Below are positions 41,501-51,698 of a stretch of 64,000 nt of DNA, one piece after another. Under the pieces are notes generated by a model. That model searched no databases, was not told where the DNA came from, and saw only the letters and a program-made list of their open reading frames with translations. Both the position numbers and the translations under genes were made by a program. The stretch spans positions 14,299,634-14,363,633 of the forward strand of contig OZ038435.1 of the NCBI GenBank assembly GCA_964036275.1. Direction: 5' to 3'. Source of the stretch: Litoditis marina (taxonomy: Eukaryota > Nematoda > Chromadorea > Rhabditida > Rhabditidae). How positions within the stretch are numbered: position 1 is the first letter of the stretch; each line of letters opens with the position of its first letter.

Positions 41501-44500
41501 AAGTTGATGATAACAAAAATCGATAATTTGATCTACCGCAAAGTTGACTTTAGCCAAAATCGATTGATACCCCCTATCTAAAATGAAAAACTTGGCCTGA
41601 TCGACTCAAAACTTCTACTACGTGTACTACTTCAAAATCTAAGATGGTCTTCGTGAGGAATTTCTCTGATATTGATTTATCGATTTTTTATGAGGACTCG
41701 AAATCAGACATGATATTTTACACCTTAACGTCCCGCGACAACCCCTAACTCTATTGTCTTGAAACTCGACATACATATATAGAACCTAAAATAATTATGA
41801 CTTTCAATTATAAAAAATTGATAATATCGATTTATTGATTAGTTACATGAAGATGTAAAATGGTCAAAAACGGTCCGAAAATTTTCAAACTGGCTTAAAC
41901 TTTTCTTTATTTTTTTCAACAGTATGAGTTATGCATGAGAATCTACTACATCAGAAAAAAGTTGAGAGCAAATGTTTTCTTTTCGAGAAATATCGGGTTT
42001 TTGTTTGCCAAATTTTCAAAAGAGTTGAACAAGTACGGTTATTTTAGTGCGAAGATTAATCACTGAGTAGTGCTTTATCGTGAAAAAATATCGAAAAAAA
42101 GTTCAGTCGTTCGCGAGATATACGTTGTTGAATTTCACCTACAAATTTGATGACGTCATAAGTCACATGATGAGTCACATGACGAAAACTATCAACATGA
42201 TCTTTGATGCCTTAACTTTTTTTTACGATTTCAAACATGACAAACACGCGGGGGTCTGGGGGGCACCCCCAGCTAGCGGGGCCCGCGGCGTCAGCCGCGG
42301 GACCCACTAGTCTCCATACACCAGTAAGGGACTATTCGACAAAAAGTAGTTGGGTTTCGGATTGAAACACGTGAAAATTGATGATTTAGCTTCAAAATTA
42401 GACCAATTCTGTTGTTCGGACAACTTTACTGGGGTACGCACATCTCTTTTACCTTTCTTTCTTTTCTTTCTTCCGAAAACAGAACCTCTCTTTTTGTGCT
42501 TTGATCTGTAATGGCTAGTTCCGTGCATTATATTACCTCAGTATGATCATTAAGATTTTATGGAAATGAACAGTGTTTTTCTTCAACAATTCTTGTCAAA
42601 GCGATGAAAATATTATCACACATCAGAAAGTAAGAAGTACAGTATTCCCTTGTCTCCTTAGTATTATAACTATAATCTTCTTTTCAGCAATACAACTACG
42701 AGCCGTACCTGCTCGGCTCCACGGGAGGCTGTGTCATATCCCGTTTCGGTCTGCCCCTCATCGTCCCCTACTCGGACGAGTTGACAGGGAAACAACTATA
42801 CGAGGATGTCATGCAACAGGTAGATCATAGATTCACTAGTTTTCTTTAATTTTTGCTACAGTGTTTCATGTTACAGAGTTGTTGAAGTCCGAGGGGAGAC
42901 GCTGGTAGTTATTATTACTGATGTTTACCCCATTTCTTAATATTAATCACATTTATAAAAATTCGGCGTTTTGGTTCATGTTCAGTATATTATTATCACC
43001 TTTACAGATGCGCCGCTTCATGGACGTGACGCCTCCGGCGTTTTCAAGTCGAGCCATGGATCCGTGCGTTTTCCACTTTAATTTCTCTTATTCTTCATCC
43101 TTCTCCCTCTCTCTCTTTTTTTTCTCTCAGCTTCCGCTCTTTCTCTTTCTTCCCTCTCTCATTTTCTTTTCTCTCTCTCTTTCCCTCTCTTCCTTCCCTC
43201 GCACCCCCCCCCCCCCCCCTCCTTTAATATCTTTTCATTTCCAGTTGTGAGGATGCCTCCTCCGGCTACCCCTTCGCTCTCTCCATCGTGGATTCCAGTT
43301 GGGATTGGTGTGGCCAGTGTCTTCCCATGAGATTCTGCAGGGGATGTGTCGTGCGACCGGACGAGACCAAGGTGCGTAGTTTGTAGTTTGGTCATAGCCT
43401 CATATCAAGCACACAACGAGTTGGTTGAATACCGTATTCAATCACTGCTTCATCTTTAAAAGAGGTGGCTATTATGTCTACGTAAAGCTTGTGAACACCC
43501 TCTTCACTCTGATTTGTATCGTTTGTATCTTGTATGTTCTGTGGGCAGTTGAACCGATTTCGAATCGGTCCGGTTTTACGGGGTACGCTAATTGTCACTA
43601 TGTATAGGGTTGTTTTTCACAAAAGAACCTTTATACGGAAGCATATTTTCTCACCCTATTGTGTGTGTAGGTCGATCACGTTGTTTTTTCTCTATCGAAA
43701 GTCGTAGCAAAAACCGCGAGTAAACTCGACCCCGAAGTTGGTCAGTACCCTCTCTATATTTCAGGCCCATATGCCGGCCAAGTGTGCGATAGCCATTGAC
43801 TGGCTGCCGATCGCCCTCTATCTCAAGTACAACTACTCGGAGGAAACGGTGAGACTTTTGGGTCTATACCTCATAGTTTGATCAATCTGAGATGGTAAGC
43901 CACTTCACATCCTGTTCTGTGCATCCTGTTTAGGAAAGTGTTTAGATCCGAGACAGAGGGTCTGTGATTGTCTGTGTCTTTTCGATCTCTATGCTCTCTT
44001 GTTGCGGGTGACTGGTCAATCGTTTTTCGCACACCATCTTTGTTGAGCTTGAACCACGACTATTTTTCGCGTGTGTGTGAACATTGAGCCATAATTTGGT
44101 TATATTGACCAACAATATAAGTTCTCTGTTAGTATGGCAGAGAAATAATTCCTTCAGGCTTGTGTGGATGACGCTTCGGTAGCCGAGACTTGGAGCCAAC
44201 ATGTGGCCCCCTCCTCCCTCGAGGACTGTCTAGCCAAGTTCAGGTAACAATACACTCCCAAACACACATATGAACGGCCAATTCACTGGAGCACCAGGTC
44301 CTTCGCGAACCAGCAACCAGTCACTGGAGAACCGAACCGCCGTTAGGAACCGACCGATTCTCCAGTGAATGCTTCGAACCGACCGATTCTCCAGTGAATG
44401 CTTCGAACCGAACCGGGATCCACTCATTTCACCTTGTCTACGACTTTCTTGTTTAATTCATGATTAATGGTTCGGTTCGAAGCATTCACTGGAGAACCGG

Positions 44501-46392
44501 TCGGTTCGGTTTTCCAGTGACCGGTTCGCGGTTTGGTTCGGAAAGGACCCGGTTCTCCAGTGAATTCGCCCGTACGAACGGCTCGTTATCTTGTTAATTA
44601 CTGATTTTTGTTGACCCTATGAATGGAACATGTAGTATACTGGAGTTTCGGTGAAAAGTGAGTGGTCGAGGCAATCAGGAAATGGTTTTTTGAGTAGTCT
44701 TTGTCGTCTTCAGTTGCGCGGAAACATTGGATGAGCCTCTTCATTGCGAGAAATGTAACCGGAAGACGAACAAGGACAAGGTTATGTCTGTCTGGCGGCT
44801 GCCCAAATATCTGGTACGTTTCAATCGATATGGTTCGTGGTCATCTTTGTGACCGCCCGCCTAATCATTAGTACTTATTGTCAGAATGAGAATAGTTGTC
44901 GACCAAGTGTACGTTTGATAACCCAAAGTCCATCCCACTAGCATAGTTAACTTTGTTTTAAAGTAGGACGATAATGTCGATCAATGTCCTCTCCTGTCAA
45001 CGGTCCTTTAATCTGCAATTGAAAAATGTATTGCAGTTTAAAGGACTGAAGCGTTGCGATTGGACCACATAATCGTCCTTCTTTAGAATTGTGGACAAAC
45101 TTCCAGCTGTATAGTGTTGTGTGTTCAGTAATTAGACACGGTGTCCACGTGTTGTGCCTTCATTGGTTCTCGTGTCAAACTGTCCTTTCTGCAGATAATC
45201 CACCTAAAACGGTTCGAGTACCTTCGAAATGAACGTCGAATGGGCAAATGCAAACGGAAAATCGATTTTCCGTTGTCGGCCTTTGACCCGACGCCCTATG
45301 TGGACAAAACGGATGGGGGCAAGTACGACTGTATTGCCGTGGCGGTACGTTCCCCTTCTCAGTTTCGGTTTTGTAGTTTGACCTCGGTAACATTTAGTTT
45401 TGTTCGAAACTAAGACTGTATTGCGGTGGCGATCGGTTTTTATTTCTGAGTTGAGGTTTTGTAGTTTGATCGAGCATATCATGTTCATGGCTGTTTAACG
45501 TCTATATTCACAAACCAGTGAGGTGGACTTTTGTTCAAGAACGGTATCACTTTTATATTTAACTACGGACAACCTCACGATTTTGCTGTGAAAAAATGAA
45601 TAATTTCTTTCTATGGTGGCTTAATGGTAGCCCGTTCTGAAAATATATCTCGCTATGTGGACAACCAAACTGACATGACTTTTTTCTGATTGTCATCTCA
45701 TCTGATTCCGGTTCAGAACCACTACGGCCAGATGTCAGCTGGTCACTTCGTGGCCTACGCGAGAGGAAGCGACAACAAATGGCTGCTGCTCAACGACTGC
45801 TCCGTCAAGGTACGTTCTGGGGGGGGGGATGTAGTTTGATCTCGTCACACTCCACAATGTTCGGATTCCGACCGAAAACTGACGGGTCAAGCTACAAAAA
45901 ACGGTGTTAACCAAGGTTTCGCGTGTATAGTGACTATCTCTCGTATCTGGATACACGCCAAAGTGTTCGGATTTAAACCAAAACAGGATCAAAGTACAAT
46001 CACAGCGGAATAGGGTAAGATAGCGAACTCTGTTCATGTGACATGTTGATTAATCGGATGAAAACGAGTAACACGTTGTTTCCAATGCTATAGTTCGCAC
46101 GGTGGCCCCTCCCGACTTCTTCTAAAGAAGGACGATAATGTGGACCAATCTCGTGTCAACGGTCCTTTGAACTGCAATTGAAAAGTGTATTGCAGTTTAA
46201 AGGACTGAACCGTTGCGATCGGACCACATAATCGTCTTTCTTTAATGAGTATTCCCTTAAATATTTTATTCAAGATGAAAAATACGTTTCCAGAATGTTA
46301 TGCTTACTTCTCGTGTTTTTTAGGAAGTGGGAGAAGACGAAGTGGACAAGTCTGCCGCCTATCTCATGTTCTATGAAAGAATTGAGAAGTAG
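27821..46392 (+). CDS. USP32: USP32-like ubiquitin-specific protease (32 exons)
   Basis: Cysteine protease removing ubiquitin. Exons: 27821-27893, 28160-28230, 28413-28593, 29111-29227, 29686-29815, 32294-32400, 32796-32878, 33079-33195, 33411-33472, 33667-33760, 33966-34037, 34503-34622, 35071-35238, 35739-35815, 36090-36201, 36790-36895, 37211-37343, 37549-37651, 37966-38073, 38700-38838, 39720-39839, 40506-40660, 41129-41242, 42688-42819, 43008-43063, 43245-43371, 43765-43848, 44158-44243, 44714-44813, 45195-45344, 45717-45809, 46324-46392. Phases close, 1152 residues (human about 1600). It starts MGNT, so N-myristoylation is possible. EF-hand loops DENGDGHIDFRE and DEDGDNQLADNE (about 196, 233) are followed by a DUSP-like region and a ubiquitin-like region. 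The catalytic Cys box is NSGNYCYRNAAVQCL (C578), where most USPs have GNTCYMN. The zinc pairs are CRAC and CEKC. The His box is SAGHFVAYA (H1109), with NDCS at 1125. The Ser-rich insert of vertebrate USP32 and part of the N-terminal EF region are missing. Several introns hold MITEs. Confidence 0.92.
28591..28752. mobile_element. CCAGTAAGG-type MITE, copy 2, at a splice donor
   Basis: Left end CGCCAGTAAGGTCTGACTGAG, right end CGGACAACCCTGCTGGTG. The USP32 exon 28413-28593 ends inside the element's first bases, and the GTAAGG donor is the element's own terminus. Confidence 0.75.
29848..30010. mobile_element. CCAGTAAGG-type MITE, copy 3
   Basis: Same ends and middle as copy 2, 32 bases after the exon ending at 29815. 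A 19-base direct repeat (core GTGAACATACCTCACA) brackets it at about 29827-29845 and 30013-30031. That is too long for an ordinary target duplication. Confidence 0.75.
30958..31506 (+). CDS. Possible nested two-exon gene in a USP32 intron
   Basis: Segment 30958-31017 (after CTTTCAG, before GTGAGC) and segment 31315-31506 (after TTTCAG, to a TGA) join in one open frame of 83 codons. If read as a USP32 cassette exon, the first piece would bring an early stop. The second piece has a hydrophobic run near FPNVIVLMFLY. No start codon or homology is visible. It may be a decayed gene, an alternative USP32 terminal exon or chance. Confidence 0.2.
31018..32293. other. Rest of the 2.5-kb USP32 intron, no clear gene
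   Basis: Apart from the doubtful nested exon at 31315-31506, I see AT-rich sequence, the motif AATAGAATAGAATAGA near 31688 and no transposon ends I recognise. Confidence 0.5.
32440..32510. repeat. (TC)n microsatellite
   Basis: Long uninterrupted CT run in a USP32 intron, 40 bases after the exon ending at 32400. Confidence 0.95.
34280..34395. mobile_element. TTAA-type palindromic MITE, copy 4
   Basis: AGAAGGACGATTATGTGG and its inverted match around the TTTAAA...TTTAAA core, in a USP32 intron. Flanks have drifted from TTAA (TAAA / TCAA). Confidence 0.85.
35242..35431. mobile_element. GGCCAATTC-type palindromic MITE, copy C, at a splice donor
   Basis: 190 bp, ends GGCCAATTCTATATGTAACC and its inverted copy. 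The 9-bp duplication GCACAGGTA / GCCCAGGTA (one mismatch) contains the exon end CAG and the donor GTA of the USP32 exon ending at 35238. The intron therefore starts with three bases of target and then the element. Confidence 0.85.
36335..36430 (+). other. Candidate cassette exon in USP32
   Basis: An open, phase-0 segment of 32 codons (includes VPCTCYVSDKEKLNK) ending at a good donor CAG|GTAACA. Its acceptor (ATAAG) is poor. Including it would insert 32 residues into the ubiquitin-like region without a frameshift. The canonical join 36201 to 36790 matches USP32 without it. Confidence 0.25.
37108..37190 (-). repeat. tRNA-like segment in USP32 intron
   Basis: Reverse strand shows TGGTCGAACAGTCAGACGC then ATTCGATCCC, similar to the 112-190 piece. 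Diverged SINE head. Confidence 0.35.
39930..40140. mobile_element. Imperfect inverted-repeat element
   Basis: GTAGTAACACACTACAGAAC...AGTTACCGTT at 39960-39990 is mirrored by AACGAAAACTAGTTGAGC...GTGTGTTACTC at 40089-40115, with TAGTAATAG/CTATTACT motifs between. Lies 90 bases after a USP32 exon. Confidence 0.5.
40680..40852. mobile_element. Diverged relative of the 205-bp MITE
   Basis: Shares GGGGTCACGAG, TTTCATACAAAA, ATCGCAGTT, GAGGGATCGCGA and the GAGAGACCGTTGG...GGTGTATGG end with the element at 11122-11326. The left end is degenerate. Starts about 20 bases after the exon ending at 40660. Confidence 0.55.
41577..42310 (+). mobile_element. Probable non-autonomous Helitron
   Basis: The 3' end has a GC-rich perfect hairpin CCCGCGGC-GTCA-GCCGCGGG (42281-42300) followed after six bases by CTAG and then T. 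This is the standard Helitron terminus inserted between A and T. A second hairpin of G5/C5 type precedes it. For the 5' end I choose A|TCTAAAATG at 41577, which gives 734 bp. Other A|TC sites (e.g. 41399) are possible. There is no Rep/helicase ORF. It lies inside a USP32 intron. Confidence 0.6.
42317..42437. mobile_element. CCAGTAAGG-type MITE, copy 4 (short)
   Basis: TACACCAGTAAGG at the left and ACTTTACTGGGGTA at the right, with the shared ACACGTGAAAATT block. It begins seven bases after the Helitron end. Confidence 0.65.
43084..43244. repeat. Pyrimidine-rich tract with a C homopolymer
   Basis: CT-rich sequence with a run of C's at about 43205-43219. It fills almost the whole intron between USP32 exons 43008-43063 and 43245-43371. 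Confidence 0.9.
44276..44570. mobile_element. GGCCAATTCACTGG-type palindromic MITE
   Basis: Ends GGCCAATTCACTGGAG and, inverted, GGCGAATTCACTGGAG. A 9-base flank CATATGAAC / CGTACGAAC matches at 7 of 9. Inside, a unit ACCGACCGATTCTCCAGTGA is tandemly doubled. It starts 32 bases after the exon ending at 44243. The first nine bases match the GGCCAATTC family. Confidence 0.75.
44962..45082. mobile_element. TTAA-type palindromic MITE, copy 5
   Basis: AGTAGGACGATAATG...CGTCCTTCT, TTAA at the left (44958-44961) and TTAG at the right. USP32 intron. Confidence 0.8.
46126..46241. mobile_element. TTAA-type palindromic MITE, copy 6
   Basis: Same structure, TTAA at the right (46242-46245). Last USP32 intron. 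Confidence 0.85.
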
Positions 46393-46623
46393 ATTGTTAT
46401 TGATTTTTAATCACGCTCACTGTAAATTTGTTCTTTGTATAATGAATTTCATCAATTACATTTTGACACGTCTAGTAACGGGTTATCTATAAGGAGGAAG
46501 TAAGGTTGTGAATGAATATGTATAAAATAGTGAATTAGATTTATGGTAATACAGAGGTACTACTGGATGTTGCATAATTGTATTACTATGTATTCTTCTC
46601 GCTCATGGTTGATTGTGACTTGA

Positions 46624-46739
46624 AGTAGGACGATTACGTGGACCAATCCCGTGTCAACGGTCCTTTAAACTGCAATTGGAAAATGTATTGCAGTTTAAAG
46701 GACTGAAGCGTTGCGATTGGACCACATAATCGTCCTTCT
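46624..46739. mobile_element. TTAA-type palindromic MITE, copy 7
   Basis: Same structure, TTAA at 46740-46743 and TTGA on the left. It lies 230 bases after the USP32 stop and probably within the 3' UTR, because the first AATAAA seen is at 46974. Confidence 0.85.
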
Positions 46740-46973
46740 TTAATATTATTCCTGTGATTCCCCACTTTTGTACATCTTTTACCTCTCCCTTTTACTTCTG
46801 TGCAATTAGTCAAATCTATAATAATATAAGGTTCATTTGCATAGAGTTATAACATAGAAAAGAACAAAGATAAATAACTTGGAAGGTAATCTATAATCTT
46901 TTTTTTTTGTAAAATGACTTTCTGTGATTTTTCTTTGTGGAACAATGTGATATTTTTGAATTTTTAATAATTA

Positions 46974-46979
46974 AATAAA
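46974..46979 (+). terminator. Possible polyadenylation signal of USP32
   Basis: AATAAA 582 bases after the stop and the first I see. The following bases are T-rich and then GT-rich (ATTGTGTGTG). Confidence 0.4.
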
Positions 46980-47164
46980 TTTTTTATGTGCACATGAGAT
47001 TGTGTGTGAAATGTTTTGAAATACGCTTTGTGCGAGTTTGGCGAGTTGTTGAAATTAATATAAACTATATTAGTTTTGAAAATTTTGAAAGAAATGATAA
47101 ACTACCGAACAATTCATTTGCCATTCCGAGTAAAATATTTAGACGCGAAATAAGGTCAAACTAA

Positions 47165-49060
47165 ATTACAACGGAGTGAGGGACAAACTTTCGTCGATCC
47201 GGTCCCAGATCATCTCCAGTCTACTCCGGATAGAACTACCACTGGTAGCTGTCGTGCTCCTCATGGCCGCCACAGCAATCGCATGCAAATGCGTCCTCTT
47301 CAAGCAAACACTAGGAAGACTGATCGGAACAGCCACGGCCGGAATCAACAACATCAAAATGGGACCAGAACCAGGGGAAGTGCCGCTGAACGCGGTGATG
47401 CCGATACAAAGGCCGTCGGAAAAACCACCCAGCGCGCCCATCGAAGACGGTGTCATGATATAGTACGTCTGTGTCTCTTATCTCCCGTATGTGTTTCGTA
47501 TATGTGTGTATTAGCCACCCGGCGTGCTATTACTATGTGTAGGCGTGGTCTATTGATTGTCATTCGGGACCACAGCCTAAGACCATGCTGTGTGATATTC
47601 AATAACATCTGAATGAATATTGGTACCGTATCTTGTTCGTTATAACGGGATGGAAGAATACTACCGCAGGAGAGCCGCACCTTTTCACGTTCGTGCCCAT
47701 GGTTCTGGTACCCCTCGTATGTGGCATTGTGCCAGGAGCCGGAGCCGCCGCCCTACCGTACGTCCACATTACCCTGGAAGACCGCGTAGTCCTATCATTA
47801 TGGGATTCGGGTGCGTCCATTTCATATCTGAAGGAGTCAACCCTCGAGTACATCGGCTCCTTGGAATGGATTTCATGGGAGCTTTGGAAGAACAAGGAAT
47901 TCACACATGCCTTCGCCCACGCGCGAAGATGCTCCTTGTTAACGGCTCTCACGTCCCCCTCCAGCAAGCAGGGAAGAAGACCTTCAAATGGACTCACAGA
48001 ACAACCACAGTGAATTCCGTTGCGAAAACGACACTCGCGCCCGGTCCCAGGACCACTCTACGGATATCTTTCGCCTCCGGCGTCGACGAACGAGCACTTC
48101 TTTTGCTGAAGTCCCCCAACAAACAACCGATCTCGTTCACAGCCACAGTCGTTCACCCGCTGGACAAGCGACAGATCGCGATTTCCGTGGTGAACCACAC
48201 CACTGAGGAAATGCACATCGACAAGGACAGTAGGATCTGCACGATACGTCCAACCGTACAATCACGCAGAGGAATGTGAACCCAACGACCTTCCGCCAGT
48301 TCACGTACCGCCAGAAGCCGACTGGGAAGACAACCTTTCTTACCTAGCGGACCCAATGTACAACCACCGTTCAATTAAATGAGGCATCAATCATTATGAA
48401 CGCGTAACAGGGTCACAATGCTCTTTTCATCATCTAAATTTTTCTTTTTTTCAATTCTCCAATCGGAGTGCCCTCACGTGTTGAATCACGAATAAATCTA
48501 TAAATCTATAAACCTCTTGGACGACTTCGACCGACCATCCTGTGACCTAGACGACAACAAGCTTCGACAGTTGGAACAGATCATCTTGAACAACAAAAGC
48601 GCCTTCTTCAACGAAGACGGATCTATCGGCAGTTTCACAGGACCATTGAAACATACCATCTAGCTGCGATCGGATATGCCGTTTCCCAAAAGATCGAAGA
48701 AGGAGATCTGATACTCGTCAGAAGACAGGCCGCGAAGAACTAGCTGTGTCCTTTCCTACACGGGCCATTCGAAGTCACCCTCATTCTGGGACCGACTGTC
48801 AACTACCGAGACCTGAAAGGAAAGATCAACGTAGCGCACAAGGACAACGTACGCCTCTTCAAGTAGAAGACCAGAGAACCGCAGCAACTGGAAGATCCGG
48901 AACACAACAAAATTCTACCTGAAAATACAAGATCAGAAGAAGAAGGAGAAGCAGAGATCACAAGGGACAGCACAGTAAGCGATCTTTCACAGGTCTTCTC
49001 CCCCCCCCCCCCCCCCGCCATCCAATATGACCCCATCCAGGCGGCAGTCAACAACAATCC
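47165..49060 (+). pseudogene. Internally deleted, frameshifted LTR-type retroelement
   Basis: Pieces in order: 47176-47463, an open frame with a strong membrane segment (LVAVVLLMAATAIA), perhaps an envelope-like tail; 47750-47850, an aspartic protease start (LWDSGASISYL); in another frame LLGMDFMG near 47850, the protease end, so the frame is broken; 48510-48665, the run-up to a reverse transcriptase (FNEDGSIGSFTGP); a TAG; then 48700-48870, an integrase C-terminal GPY/F-type module (GPFEVTLILGP...NVRLF). The catalytic RT, RNase H and integrase core are missing, so this is a dead copy. Its family appears to be Ty3/Gypsy-like from the GPF module. It is unrelated in sequence to the element at 3744-6807. 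No LTRs recognised. Confidence 0.65.
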
Positions 49061-49308
49061 GCTAATTACGCACAGCCACTATACATCCGGACAACTCTGC
49101 GCGCCTGACCCTCGACCCTCGCTGCCTGACCCTGTATGGGCGGGAGCCAAGCCGAGTAAGAGACAGGTGTTGCGAGAGCCAGTAGCGTCCATCCCACGCG
49201 ACCTTCGACCAGTTACCATTTGTCTCTCTGCCTTTTGTTACTTGGTTACCCCGTTGTATACATTGTCAGAGTCTTAACCCCTCTTTTTTTGCAGAGCCTC
49301 CTTGCAAA

Positions 49309-49692
49309 ATGAGCACTTTCGCGGAAATTGAGAACACACCTCATTTCTCGGTGAAATTGTACGGCGACCGTCATAAATACGTCCTGCACATCTACGACCG
49401 AGAGGGGAGGAAGATATCGACTCCCAGAGACCTCCCAAAGACAGCCTTGTGGGCTGCCCGGTTCCCGGTCAACCGGTTCGACATTATATCGGATCGACCG
49501 TTCCGAGCACAGGACGGAGCCCTTGAGAAGCTCCGTCATTCCATTTCCGCGGCTGCTTACACCAGCCGAAGATTCCAAGGACGTGCCGGGGAAGAAGAGA
49601 GCGGAGCAATCGAAGAGGAGCACTTCGAGGACGAGGCACGGTGTGGTTTGCACGCCGGTACGGGTATCTCGGTTGAGATAGGGGAAATTTAA
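49309..49692 (+). CDS. Unrecognised 127-residue ORF after the retroelement
   Basis: ATG at 49309, preceded by a good acceptor (CTTTTTTTGCAG). The protein begins MSTFAEIENTPHFSVKLYGD and has an acidic tail. It has balanced composition and codon use like real coding sequence, longer than chance. Its position downstream of the integrase piece suggests a spliced accessory or envelope-position ORF of the same element. It could also be a host exon. I recognise no domain. Confidence 0.4.
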   Translation: MSTFAEIENTPHFSVKLYGDRHKYVLHIYDREGRKISTPRDLPKTALWAARFPVNRFDIISDRPFRAQDGALEKLRHSISAAAYTSRRFQGRAGEEESGAIEEEHFEDEARCGLHAGTGISVEIGEI

Positions 49693-51097
49693 GGCGTAAT
49701 ATTCAAAAAAAATCTTCATTTTTGTTGAAAAAGGGGAAGTAAATTTTGTGTAGCTGTGTGGTATTATTAACTAAAATTATTGGTATTTTCTATTTTTTTG
49801 CTAATAGTGTTAAATAATATAAAGTGGTTTCCTTCTACTATTATTTTTATGGGAAAGGCACCCCGTAGGTTAATTTGTTTCGCTTGTCGTTTCTTTCTTT
49901 GTTCCTGCATTTTAGTTTCCCCCCAGTAGGAAAATATTTCAGGGTCTAAGAATCACTCTCGGCCCCCGTAACTTCTATTAAAAAAAAATTCTGTTATATA
50001 ACATTTCAGGGATTTAAAACATTTACCTCATTCATACTCTATTCCCTAATTTTGTGTTCATTATCTGATGCAAATAAAACTATCTCTCTCTTTTCTCTGA
50101 ATTTCTGATGAACTTAATTACAAATAATCGTAATTTATCGAACCTCCTGATATCTGTTGAAATGGTCCGCTGTGGCTTTCAGTTCCCGTTTTCAGTTATA
50201 ATAGTTTTAACAACTTCGAAGAAAAGGGTTGAGAAGAGACTACCGAACAATTCATTTACATCCACCGTGCCATTCCAAATAGAATACCAAGACGCGAAGT
50301 TAGGCCACAACAATATTCGAATTTTGACCTACATGATGATATATTTGTTTTATAAAGTGAACCTAATAGGTTTTTTTTCATTGCTTTGCAGTAGTCCGTA
50401 CTGTATCCCAGATTTACAGGGTTCGCTCTGTTCTAAATGGAGGCCTAAACTGCGTATGTTGGCTCATAGCGCTGTGTTTGTAGTTTGACCCGTAGTTTTT
50501 CGATCCAAATTCGAAATCAAGCTACAACGCGTGAACGTTACAGCTGTTTCCATGGTTGCTATCAATTGACCCCTCATCTGGCCCCAATTGTATCTGACGT
50601 GTACTTTGATCGCTATGGTTTCCGGTTCAACATCAATCAATCATGGGTACCCTTTCCATCTAGGTCTTCTCACTGAGTCTTAGTAGTATCAACAAATTAG
50701 CAACTTGCGTATGTACTAGTTTTTCTTTTTCTTTATTTTCTCAAATATCAGTTCATATGGTTTAAACTCGTAATTCTTTGTTTGTCCATCACTATACTGA
50801 TAAAGTTTATTATTAACGCTGATTTGGTATATAATGGAACGTGGAAATAGTATGAAGGTTTTGTTCTCATTTATCATTCAGATAAACCTTAAGCTCTTCG
50901 TTAAAGTGGGTACTATTTCAGTCAGTTAATAATCAACATAATAGAAGAACAACTTCAATTTGTTTCTAAATACAAGTTCAGCTATCGCCGTAGCAAAGTT
51001 AATAGAAGACCCAGACAAAACTTTATTTCACAAATTGAAATACACAGTACACCGAAAGCTGATGAAAACGTTTACATGCACGTTTTTCCATCTATAC
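49693..51097. other. AT-rich intergenic sequence
   Basis: I see no gene that I would defend. At 50238-50308 there is a degraded copy of the 47102-47160 sequence (ACTACCGAACAATTCATTT), described under findings. One copy of the TAGTTTGACC motif is at 50480. Confidence 0.5.
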
Positions 51098-51698
51098 TAT
51101 CAAGACCCTGAACTACTCCTGCTTGTAACTGTTTGTAATAATGTAGAGTAACACTTATTGGTTTATATATGTTCATTCGAGGTAAGCATTAACATACAAC
51201 TGATGGCTAGAGAATGGCTCATGTATCTACAAGTCACTTAGTGCCAGCGAGAGAGGGGTGGTAACAACCTCTCTCGGTGGTCGTCACATCTCGACTGCCC
51301 TTTGCCCGGGGTCACGCTCTGGCTGGTTAGAGACTTTCTTCTTCCCCTGTGCTATCTCGCCTTCGGGGGAGCAGAGACAACGAGAGGACGAAGAAAGACT
51401 GAGCAGATACACGAGACGCAGAGTTGACCCCAAAGACGAGATAGCACAGGGGAAGAAGAAAGTCTCTAACCAGCCAGAGCGTGACCCCGGGCAAAGGGCA
51501 GTCGAGATGTGACGACCACCGAGAGAGGTTGTTACCACCCCTCTGTCGCTGGCACTAAGTGACTTGTAGATACATGAGCCATTCTCTAGCCATCAGTTGT
51601 ATGTTAATGCTTACCTCGAATGAACATATATAAACCAATAAGTGTTACTCTACATTATTACAAACAGTTACAAGCAGGAGTAGTTCAGGGTCTTGATA
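51098..51698. repeat. 262-bp-arm palindrome (head-to-head repeat pair)
   Basis: Arms 51098-51359 and 51437-51698 are inverted copies with about one mismatch, around a 77-base loop. Two mirrored open frames (51258-51512 + and 51284-51538 -) are by-products of the symmetry, not genes. Arm ends read TATCAAGACCCTGAAC. Confidence 0.95.

Noticed and set aside
47165..49692. An intact endogenous retrovirus
   Set aside because: Protease is split over two frames, RT and integrase cores are missing and no LTR is seen.
50108..50488. 126-codon + strand ORF
   Set aside because: AT-rich hydrophobic composition, no splice or homology support; likely chance.
51258..51538. Two 84-codon ORFs on opposite strands with nearly the same protein
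   Set aside because: They are mirror images produced by the perfect palindrome and have no independent support.
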